Shown here piece after piece: positions 54,993 through 62,724 of a DNA stretch of 64,000 bases (the first letter of the stretch is position 1; each line of letters opens with the position of its first letter). The notes under the pieces were generated by a model. It did no database searches. It saw only the letters and a list, made by a program, of their open reading frames with translations, and was not told where the DNA came from. Where the stretch lies: NCBI RefSeq assembly GCF_014641695.1, contig NZ_BMIF01000001.1, positions 62,001 through 126,000 of the forward strand, in the 5' to 3' direction. Both the position numbers and the translations under genes were made by a program. Source of the stretch: Nitratireductor aestuarii. Its GTDB lineage: Bacteria; Pseudomonadota; Alphaproteobacteria; Rhizobiales; Rhizobiaceae.

Positions 54993-56156
54993 TCACGGGT
55001 CCACAGTTCGATGCCTCGTCTCGCTCTCGGCAGGTCCTTTCGCAGGGCGAAGAGCGAGTATCGCAAGTGCGAAAAGCAGCGTACCGAGTGCAGCCGTCCA
55101 CTCGGGCCCCATCGTATATGTCATGCCCGCTAAGCCGGAAGTAACAGCCAGCCCTCCGTGCATCGCCGTCATGCCAAGCGCCATCAGCGCTCCTCGCCGA
55201 GCCGTCGCCAGTTCGGCAATGTAATTCATGAGTGCGGGCGAGCCAATTCCTGCGGCGAGCGCCCACAGGGGCAGGGCGAACGCTAAGGGCCATCCAGCTG
55301 GCGTGACAAACACCACTGCGTTCATTGTCAAACAAACGACCAACGCGCAGCGCATGATATGCCGACCGTCGCCGAAACGAGCCGATATTCTAGGCATTGC
55401 AACGTTGCCAATGACGCTGACAATGCCAAGAAGAGCATATACTCCGCCGATGGTTCCAGTTCCGAGGCCAGCGATATCCCGCAGTCGTTCGCCGATCAGC
55501 GTGAAGATGGCAGTTCCTCCGCCGAGACCGAAGCCCATCGCGATGAGTGCACCAACTGAGCCAGGTACGAGCAGCCGGGCTCGACTCACCGGCTGGCTGA
55601 TGCTCTCGGCAGGAATTGGGGCGGTCCTGATAAGCATGGCCATTAGAGCGAACGGCAGGGCTGCGATTCCGAGGGCCGCAAATGCTATGCGCCAGGAGAA
55701 CAACTCCGTCAGTAAGGCCCCGAGGCTAGGACTTGTGACCATTCCCAGAGTCAATCCTGCCTGAACGAAAGCCACGCTCCGAATTGCTCGGCTCGTGCCC
55801 GTGTCAGCGGCTATCGCAAAGGCGATCGGGAGCATCCCCGCGCTTGCCGCGCCGGTCACTACCCGGAAAAACAGCGCACACGAAAAACACTCGGTGAGTG
55901 CCGTCGCGACAGAGGCACCGGCAAAGACAATCGATGCCGGAATAAGGACTTGCATGCGGCCATATCGATCCGACAAAGCTCCAAAAAAGAACGCGCAAAC
56001 TGCATTGCCCAGACTGTATGCCGTGACAAATAAGGTGACACTTTCGGGCTTCACTGAGAAATCGTTTCCGATAGGTGTCAAAATGGGGCCGAGCAACAGC
56101 TCGTCTGCTCCCACGAGAAATGCGATGGCAAATAAAGAGATACCCTGGATGTGCAT
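54993..56156 (-). CDS. MFS transporter
   Basis: The protein has 387 residues and about twelve helices, with LSDRYGRMQVLIPASIVFAGASVATAL as the loop after helix 2. Helix 5 contains SLGALLTELFSWRIAFAALG. It is of the DHA1 type; the substrate is unknown. It is preceded by a 429-bp leader that has alternative hairpins and the shared 27-nt hairpin. It is cargo inserted between the ParB-like and ArdC genes. Confidence 0.9.
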   Translation of the reverse strand: MHIQGISLFAIAFLVGADELLLGPILTPIGNDFSVKPESVTLFVTAYSLGNAVCAFFFGALSDRYGRMQVLIPASIVFAGASVATALTECFSCALFFRVVTGAASAGMLPIAFAIAADTGTSRAIRSVAFVQAGLTLGMVTSPSLGALLTELFSWRIAFAALGIAALPFALMAMLIRTAPIPAESISQPVSRARLLVPGSVGALIAMGFGLGGGTAIFTLIGERLRDIAGLGTGTIGGVYALLGIVSVIGNVAMPRISARFGDGRHIMRCALVVCLTMNAVVFVTPAGWPLAFALPLWALAAGIGSPALMNYIAELATARRGALMALGMTAMHGGLAVTSGLAGMTYTMGPEWTAALGTLLFALAILALRPAKGPAESETRHRTVDP

Positions 56157-56585
56157 GATAGGGCCTGGGTGAATTAGCTGGGTATGGAACGGGAGTGCGT
56201 AGTAGTCCCTGAATTGTCAGGGCGCCGGCGACACTTTCGCCGTTCGCAACACAGACGGCGACGGTAGATCGTGTGCGCTAGTTCGGAAGATGCCTGGGCG
56301 TTGCCAGGATTCAGGAGCGCAGGTGGCACCCTGAACTCGCTTGGAAGTTTGGCGAGAGCCAGAAAAGCTGTCGGACTTGTGGGGTGATCTTGTGCCATTT
56401 GGATTCCATCGACATTGATGGGACGAGGCACAGGTTATGCGGAAAGCCTCGTCCACGAGGGGCGAGGCCTAGGTATCGTTCCGCTGTCGGTACTAGAGCG
56501 GTCGACTTCCCGGCATCCCGCCTTCTGGGATGCCGGCGAACCGGGAAACTACGTGGGTATCCTTTTCGACCATGGGGATGTGATA
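56157..56585. promoter_or_regulatory. 429-bp leader of the MFS gene with alternative hairpins
   Basis: No supported gene is present. Read on the minus strand, GGACGAGGC (56454-56446) can pair either with the preceding GCCTCG (56468-56463) or with the following GCCTCGTCC (56429-56421, a perfect 9-bp match). The two hairpins exclude each other, as in attenuators. The shared hairpin is at 56510-56536. Confidence 0.45.
56510..56536. repeat. Shared 27-nt hairpin, copy 2
   Basis: Arms CCGGCATCCC and GGGATGCCGG are perfect with a 7-nt loop. It matches copy 1 (49591-49617) in arm length, loop length and sequence. The third base pair is G-C here and T-A in copy 1. Confidence 0.6.
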
Positions 56586-57620
56586 TTATCTAGGGCTGCT
56601 TGCGTCAACGGAGCGGTGCTGGCCGAGCGGCAAACGGGCAGATGTCGTCTGGTAAGTCACTGACTTCGGGACGCCACCGAGCGAATACTCCGCGTGAAGT
56701 TCATAGCCGTCGGACGGGACGAACGCGAGCAACCAGTCCGCCGCCTTGCTGGCCTGTGACGCGGCGCGGACGATGGCGCGGTTGTCCTCGCGCAGCACCT
56801 CGAGCCATGAGCCGAGGTAGTCTGCATGCCTGACGGTCGGCACGATGCCGAGCGAGGCGCAGCAGAAGGCGGCGTTCATCTCGGCCACAAGCTCCTCGAA
56901 TGCGTACTTCTTCGTACCGAAGCTGCCGCTCAGGTCGCGGCCGAGGCGAGAAGGGTGGCCTGTGGCGTGGCCGAGCTCGTGCAGCGCCGTGCGATGCCAA
57001 TTGATCGGCTCGAAATAGGCCTGTGGCGGCGGGACCTGCACGTAGTCGAGCGCCGGGACATAGAAGGCCCGGTCGCGACCGATGCGAAAGTCCACCCCGG
57101 TCGCGCGGATCAGGGCCTCGACACGCGGTTCAATCAGCCCGGGTAGGTGAGGGGGCGCGGCTGCCGCAATGCCCTCCGGCAGGTTTTCGCACTGCGCCGT
57201 ATTGAAGACGGTGAAGCGCTTCAGGAACGGGATCGCCTGGGCTTCCTCGCCAGCCTCGCGGGCGCGGCGCTTCTCGTCATCGGGCACGAAGCGGTCGGCA
57301 TAAACGACGGTCGTGCCGCGTTCGCTCTTGCGCACATTGCCGCCGAGCGCGAGCGCCTGGCGGAAGGTGAGCCAACTCTGGCCGGGGAAGCCATGCTCGA
57401 TCACAGCGCCCCAGAGGATCAGCACATTGATCCCGGAATACTGGCGACCGGTGGCGGCGTTTCTCGGCATGGCGAGTGGCGCCTTCGCTGCCGTCGTTCC
57501 CCACGGCTGAACCCAGGGCACGCGGCCGGCCTCCAGCTGGGCGATGATCTTGCCGGTGATTTCGTCATAGAGGCTCGCCCGATCCTGGCCGGCGCGAGCG
57601 GGTGCGGTCTTTCTGGACAT
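56586..57620 (-). CDS. ArdC-type antirestriction protein (zincin-like)
   Basis: The protein has 344 residues. The N-terminal ssDNA-binding DUF1738 region (LYDEITGKIIAQLEAGRVPWVQPW, then INVLILWGAVIEHGF) precedes a zincin motif HELGHATGHPSRL at about residue 213. The typical end is RAASQASKAADWLLAF. The last 40 residues (GYELHAEYSLGGVPKSV to the stop) do not match the family and could be acquired tail sequence. ArdC proteins protect incoming DNA from host restriction. Confidence 0.92.
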   Translation of the reverse strand: MSRKTAPARAGQDRASLYDEITGKIIAQLEAGRVPWVQPWGTTAAKAPLAMPRNAATGRQYSGINVLILWGAVIEHGFPGQSWLTFRQALALGGNVRKSERGTTVVYADRFVPDDEKRRAREAGEEAQAIPFLKRFTVFNTAQCENLPEGIAAAAPPHLPGLIEPRVEALIRATGVDFRIGRDRAFYVPALDYVQVPPPQAYFEPINWHRTALHELGHATGHPSRLGRDLSGSFGTKKYAFEELVAEMNAAFCCASLGIVPTVRHADYLGSWLEVLREDNRAIVRAASQASKAADWLLAFVPSDGYELHAEYSLGGVPKSVTYQTTSARLPLGQHRSVDASSPR

Positions 57621-57814
57621 CGCGGATCTCCGCGACGGGCGCCGGGAGCCTCTCTCCCAGCCCTCAACCCGTCACGGCAAAGCCGATCCGCACTCTCACT
57701 CTAGGGGGCGTTGCGGGGTCTCCCCGCAGAAGGGGTCGGCCGAGACCGTGGCTCGGTCGCAGGGGAAGGCTTTCCCCTCAAATCCGTATTTCCGCAATTG
57801 CGGTTTTCAGTCTT

Positions 57815-58327
57815 TCAGAATGCGAGCGAAGCCTGGGCGAGGGTGTGCGCCTCACACGGGCGGGAAACCCGGAAGCTCCCCGCCGGCAGCGGACGGAGCA
57901 GCTCTTCTTCCGGACACGTCAGATCGAGCCATGCCATACGCTGGTCGCGGCGCAGCACCGCCATCTGCCGATCATGGTAGGGCGCGACGTCTTCATTGGC
58001 TGCGGTCGTAAGGATCGCATAGGCCTCTGGCCAATCCCGCGATGCTGGGCGCCAGATGCCGGCGAAATAGAACCAGTCGCCGTTGGTAAGCCCGAAATTG
58101 TAGCGCTTGCCCTGGCTGCGATGGCGAAATTCGGAAGCAGGTACGAGGCAGCGATGGCTCGGGAATTTGCGGTCTTCCCCGCGCACCACGGTGAAGGGTC
58201 GACCGCCAGGCTCCCGGGGCTGCAGTCCCCAAGGCAGTTCCACCATCTCAACATCGCCGCCATAGCGCCGTATGATGACGCGGCGTTCATCGAGCGGTGC
58301 GTCGGAATCGAAGACCTTCGCGCTCAT
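57815..58327 (-). CDS. Degenerate SRAP (YedK/DUF159-like) protein
   Basis: The protein has 170 residues from the ATG at 58327; 58333 is also possible. The SRAP fold is recognisable in ELPWGLQP, RCLVPASEF, DWFYFAGIWR and PYHDRQMAVL. It lacks the N-terminal Cys2 (MSAKVF), the Asn of NARSE, and the Glu (ASEFRHR rather than ADGFYE), while His in PYHDR is kept. It therefore probably cannot cross-link abasic sites and may bind DNA without chemistry. It is divergent from an intact SRAP gene across a LexA box. Confidence 0.75.
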   Translation of the reverse strand: MSAKVFDSDAPLDERRVIIRRYGGDVEMVELPWGLQPREPGGRPFTVVRGEDRKFPSHRCLVPASEFRHRSQGKRYNFGLTNGDWFYFAGIWRPASRDWPEAYAILTTAANEDVAPYHDRQMAVLRRDQRMAWLDLTCPEEELLRPLPAGSFRVSRPCEAHTLAQASLAF

Positions 58328-58335
58328 GATCATGA

Positions 58336-58350
58336 GAACATAATAAGAAC
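58336..58350. promoter_or_regulatory. LexA (SOS) box
   Basis: The sequence GAACATAATAAGAAC fits the alphaproteobacterial LexA operator GAAC-N7-GAAC exactly. It lies in the 59-bp gap between the divergent SRAP genes, only 3-9 bp from one start and 37 bp from the other. Confidence 0.8.
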
Positions 58351-58386
58351 AGGATCGCGAGGCAATAGCGATCAACTGGAGGACCG

Positions 58387-58977
58387 ATGTGCAATGACTA
58401 CCGGCTGATGGTCGATGTCGCCTCGATCGTTGAGGACTTCGCCGATCTCAAGATCAAGATCCGCTTTGGCGAAGGTGCGCCGAATATCCAGGCGCGCGAA
58501 GACATAAAGATCACCGATGTGGGTCCGATCATCCGGACGGTCGAAGGCGCGCGCGGCGAAGGTGAGATGGTCCAGCGCCGTTGGAGCTGGCCGGGCCCGA
58601 ACAAGCGGCCGGTGTACAATTTCCGCTCAGAGGGGCGGGAGTTCACCTCGAACCGCTGCCTGATCGTCGCCGACGGCTTCTACGAGTTCACCGACCCGAC
58701 CGAGAAGGGAAAGAAGCGCAAGGACAAATGGCTCTTCACCAAGCACCGTGAGCCGATCTTCTGCATCGCCGGCATCTGGCGGGAGACGAAGGACGTCGGC
58801 GAAGCCTTTACGATGCTGACAATGGAGCCCGGCCCCGACATTATTCCGTACCACGATCGACAGATCGTCATTCTCGGGCGCGAAGCGTGGGCGGACTGGC
58901 TCGATCCCTCCGTGCCGGCGCAATCGCTCATCCATCCGTTGGCTGCAGGCACGCTCCAGGTGGAACAGGTAGGATGA
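58387..58977 (+). CDS. SOS response-associated peptidase (SRAP/YedK family)
   Basis: The protein has 196 residues. All catalytic positions are present: Cys2 (MCNDYRL), Asn in YNFRSEGREF, Glu in VADGFYEFTDP, and His in PYHDRQIVIL. SRAP proteins form a covalent link to abasic sites in ssDNA and shield them. A LexA box stands directly upstream, and the mutagenic polymerase DnaE2 is at the end of the window, in agreement with an SOS role. Confidence 0.93.
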   Translation: MCNDYRLMVDVASIVEDFADLKIKIRFGEGAPNIQAREDIKITDVGPIIRTVEGARGEGEMVQRRWSWPGPNKRPVYNFRSEGREFTSNRCLIVADGFYEFTDPTEKGKKRKDKWLFTKHREPIFCIAGIWRETKDVGEAFTMLTMEPGPDIIPYHDRQIVILGREAWADWLDPSVPAQSLIHPLAAGTLQVEQVG

Positions 58978-58984
58978 TTCCACG

Positions 58985-59653
58985 ATGGCTGAGGAGACAG
59001 AAGGCGTGAGGTCGGAAGAAGAGATACAGGCTAGAATCGAGGAATCTCGCAAACTGGGAAGCGTAGGCTCTTCCGACTGGCAATCGTATACGTGGAAGAA
59101 CGAGCTCGCGGAGCAGCGCCGCCGAATTGTTCTGCATTTGGACGAAGTGCTGTCGGAGAAGGAGACGGAGCATAACTCCTATCACATGCTGGAACGGGCG
59201 ATTGGAGTGGCTGCTGTATGCATGAGGCGGCTGATCGAATGCCGTCTCGTGACGGATCGATTTCGCAAGACGCCGTTGGACGTACACGAGATCGGAGTCA
59301 AAAAAGATGTCGAATGGCGTGAACCGTTCGTCAGCAGCACCGCGAGCGAAGTCTTCAACAACTATGATCTGACGGCGCGGCGACGCGAGAGCCGAACGCC
59401 AAAAGTGATCTCCGACAAAATGCTGCACGCGCGCGTCATCGGGGTCCTCTCCGGAAGTGTGTATTTGCCGGATGGGTTGCTGGTTGCCTCAGATACGCAG
59501 AGCAAAACGCAGCTCTTTCATTTCACACCTGAGGAGATCGCCGACGTTTTCGATGCGTTTCTGCAAGACGAAGTTCGGTACGCCAGCGACGGGTATCTGG
59601 ACACGGACGGCAATGTCTCAGGAACGCGCCAAGTGTACGCGATCAGAGAATAG
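58985..59653 (+). CDS. Hypothetical protein
   Basis: The protein has 222 residues, with an acidic N-terminus and a possible helical segment EEIQARIEESRKLG, then QRRRIVLHLDEVLSEKETEHNSYHMLERAIGVAAVCMRRLIECRLV, and an Asp/Glu-rich C-terminus. I recognise no family. It starts 7 bp after the SRAP gene, so it may be in the same SOS-regulated transcript. Confidence 0.6.
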   Translation: MAEETEGVRSEEEIQARIEESRKLGSVGSSDWQSYTWKNELAEQRRRIVLHLDEVLSEKETEHNSYHMLERAIGVAAVCMRRLIECRLVTDRFRKTPLDVHEIGVKKDVEWREPFVSSTASEVFNNYDLTARRRESRTPKVISDKMLHARVIGVLSGSVYLPDGLLVASDTQSKTQLFHFTPEEIADVFDAFLQDEVRYASDGYLDTDGNVSGTRQVYAIRE

Positions 59654-59679
59654 ACCGTGTTTAGGGATAGTCCGGCTTG

Positions 59680-60447
59680 CTACGGACTGGGGGCATCGTT
59701 CGGACGTGCATCGCGTGCCAAGGCCCTGTATCGCTGCAACAGCGCTTGAAATTCGTCCCAGATGTCGGTCTTTTCCTTGATCTTCATCATGAGAAGCGTC
59801 GCGATCGTCATGGAGATGCCGAGCTCTGTCACGGTTACATGAAAATCGATCTCGTCGAGCTCGGGGTTGATGATCAACATCGCCAGGCCGTTAGTCGGGT
59901 TCTTGACATAGTGCCGGTTTAGCGCCGTCAGGCTGACATGCGCGGCGTCCCCGGAAATGTCTCGGTAGCTGCGGTAAAGGCGATCGAAATCGCTGCCCTC
60001 AAGGAGGGTGCCGATCTGGATCGCCTTTGCGCCTTGGAGTCCTTGTGCCACAAATTCCGCGACCTGCTGCCTCACGTCTGCCGTGCCATTGAACGTCTTC
60101 GCGCCGAGATGCAGGGCCGCGCGCGCTTGCCGGCTCTTGATGTCGTCATCCTTCATCCGCGTGACAAAGGCGGGGTTTCGGTCCAGGGCGATGAGGTACA
60201 TCGCGGCTTCGATGACGCCGCGTGACTGAATGCGAAAGTCGAGCTGCCGGTCGTTTTCGAGCAGGAGCAGGGTTCCCTCGAACAGCGTTAGCGCCCGGGC
60301 ATAGAGAGCAGCTTTTATCGCGACGAGCTCGCGTTCATCCTCTGACGACACGTCGACGGGATCCTCGGCAGTAAAGCGCCGCGCTGCGTTCACGTAGTCG
60401 CGCATCCAGGCGATCCACTCCGATGAACGTGAATACTCTTCAGGCAT
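59680..60447 (-). CDS. DUF5677-like protein
   Basis: The protein has 255 residues, largely helical. The segments LYARALTLFEGTLLLLENDRQLDFRIQSRGVIEAAMYLIALDRNP and DISGDAAHVSLTALNRHYVKNP resemble DUF5677, whose members occur near defence and mobile genes. The function is unknown. It is 86 bp downstream of the ATPase/Shedu-like gene on the same strand and could be its partner. Confidence 0.7.
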   Translation of the reverse strand: MPEEYSRSSEWIAWMRDYVNAARRFTAEDPVDVSSEDERELVAIKAALYARALTLFEGTLLLLENDRQLDFRIQSRGVIEAAMYLIALDRNPAFVTRMKDDDIKSRQARAALHLGAKTFNGTADVRQQVAEFVAQGLQGAKAIQIGTLLEGSDFDRLYRSYRDISGDAAHVSLTALNRHYVKNPTNGLAMLIINPELDEIDFHVTVTELGISMTIATLLMMKIKEKTDIWDEFQALLQRYRALARDARPNDAPSP

Positions 60448-60533
60448 GGGAAACAGTCCAGGTCAAAGGGAGGCGTCGCGCCCCTCCTGTCGTTGTGAGC
60501 GGTCTGGCTTGATGCTTTAGATTCTATAGGACA

Positions 60534-62568
60534 TCAAGCAGGAATAGAATCTTCCGCGGCAGGAGTAATCGGGTGATCATCGCTGGTTTCAGTAGCTTCC
60601 TCGACAATCACGCCCTCAAGAAACCGACTGTGCTTCTCCTGAAGATATTTTATTGCGGTACCTTCGTCAGCGGAATGCTGCAGATGCTCCTGGAAGAACT
60701 GAAGGCGAGCGCGGTTTTCCTCGATAAGCCCTCCCCACGTCTTGATTCCGACGATGTGTCTCGGCCCTTTCGCGATAAGACGCCGCTCGCGATCTGGTCC
60801 ACTTTCAATCTCGTGCTTGGCAAAATCGTCGTAGGCGTTGGAAACGAGCCAGAAATGCCAGCGGACTCCATCGACAGTCGAAAATCGCTCATCGGATGTG
60901 ACCGCAATCGCATACTGCTTTGCTTGCGTGATTTCCTTGGCGCCGATCTTCACCTTGGGAGCCTTCAGTTCGACGATCATGTGCTCGATGTCGTTGGCAC
61001 GGTGCCGTCGGGTGGAGCGCGAGAACATCAGATCGATGATCCCACGCGCCTTGCCGATCACCTTGACGGGCTCGTCGATCGAGATGTCCGGATCAAGATA
61101 TTCGCGATGCTTCTCGAGGACACGACGAAGATCCTTGTCGCTGACCCATAGGTTATACTCTCCGCCGAAAATCCACGTGTTTTCAGCGAGTATCTTGTGA
61201 AGCTGGGTCCGCTCCTTCAGACGCCCTTTCGTCTCAGGATCGAAGACAATCGACTCCAGGCCGAAATGAACTTGAGCCGATCGGCGACCGTCTTGGCCGC
61301 AGTAATGATTGCGGACAGCGTGGTCTCCTGGAGAAGGGTAGCGAGTTCCTTCTGCTTGCGAGCCGGAAGGTCCAGTACCTCCTTCAATATCAGCTGTAAT
61401 TCCTCTGGTCCGCGCTCGATCGCGTTACGAAGCATCCGAAGGTGTAGCGCCTTCGCCTTCGCCGAGCTGACCCCGAGGTCCGGCGCGAGCTCTTGAACCT
61501 GGACCGCCACGATATCAAAGACCTGCCGTTCGACCTTCTCAACGGCGTTCTGTGGTGCGCCTCGATATGGGTAGACATCTTCGGCGATCCATTCATCGAC
61601 GAGGGACCGAGCCTTTTCTGCGGCCTTGTCGCGGAAATAGTCCTTGATCGCGGACCGCGCATTTTCTACCGCCACGCCAAGCAGCGGATCCAATTCCGAG
61701 AGCGCGACGCGTTCTTCGTTGTGGAGTTCCTCGACGTAGGTCGATTTCAGATATGCGGAGAAAGAAAAGCCGGGAATGTGAAAACGCGTCTCGACCTGAT
61801 CGAACGGAAATCCGGCGCCGGAGCATAGATACAACGCGCGGCGCGCGTCCGTTCGCCATTCGATGACCTCCAGCTCGACGCTGTGCTGGCGGCCTTCCGC
61901 CGTCTCGATCGGCGGAAGCGGAACTTTATGGTGGCTGGCGATCACCTTCTCCGGATCGAGCCTCTGGCCAGCGACAGAGATAGAGACCCCACGATAGTTC
62001 ATGAGGTAGAGCGCGAAAATCTCGTTCAGGTCCTGAATGCCTTCGTCGCTCTCGAAGGTTTTGAAATCCCGCCGAAGGTCGTTGATCTCGACGATGACAC
62101 CGGTCGAGCGATCAGGCGCGGGCACTTCCTCTGTGATGGTGACATCCGTGAGATCGGCTTCCAGGAGCCTGACCTCAAAAGCCTTTCGGCCTGATGCGCC
62201 GTCGTAGCAAACTTTCCAGGCGGCGGACTGGCCGAGGGCAAATGCCTTGTAGCGCCCGCGCCCTTCCTGGCCGTGGATCATGCGATGATTGCGCTTCGTC
62301 TGACGAATATGACGCTTCCAAGACCCGCCGAGATTGCCGAAGAGCGCACGTGCCTCTGTGCGTGAAAACCCGTCACCATTGTCGTAGACGACGATCTTGG
62401 ACATTCCGCCGGCCAGGTCGTTATGAACGAATTCCACCGAGACATCGGTGGCGTCGCCATCGAGGCTATTCCACAACAACTCCGCAAGGGCAGGGACGGG
62501 CTTCGCTTTGGTCTGCCGCGCCAAAAATCATCTCTAACTGCAACAGAGACGTGTTCCTCGCCTGCCAT
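60534..62568 (-). pseudogene. GHKL ATPase–Shedu-like nuclease fusion (candidate defence gene), two frameshifts
   Basis: The ATG at 62568 has GGGAGGGAAC before it. The first segment MAGEEHVSVAVRDDF must shift (5 A at 62523-62527; 6 expected) to enter ALAELLWNSLDGDATDV (N-box), VYDNGDGFS and EGRGRYKAFALG, the GHKL ATPase core. A second one-base loss at 61261-61262 moves LKFISA to LESIVFDPETKG. This leads to TQLHKILAENTWIFGGEYNLWVSDKDL and the PD-(D/E)xK motif IIDLMF, IVELKAP, QAKQYA, as in Shedu (DUF4263). The length is 2035 bases; two restored bases give 679 codons exactly. The family matches are from memory of these motifs. Confidence 0.75.
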
Positions 62569-62724
62569 GTTCCCTCCCGCCCTGATGAGGGCCACTTTTA
62601 CTTTCGATTCGACAATTTTAGGTATCGAGATTTGCCGAAATCGACGGCATTCTTGTTATCAAGCCTGTTTGCACGCCGTTTTGGCAAGACACAACTAAGC
62701 TTTCAGCGACTTTCGCCTGGTCCG

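Noticed and set aside
61217-62524. Separate ATPase gene starting at the TTG at 62524
   Set aside because: The TTG has no ribosome binding site, while the ATG at 62568 has a very strong one; a one-base slip in the A5 run joins the frames.
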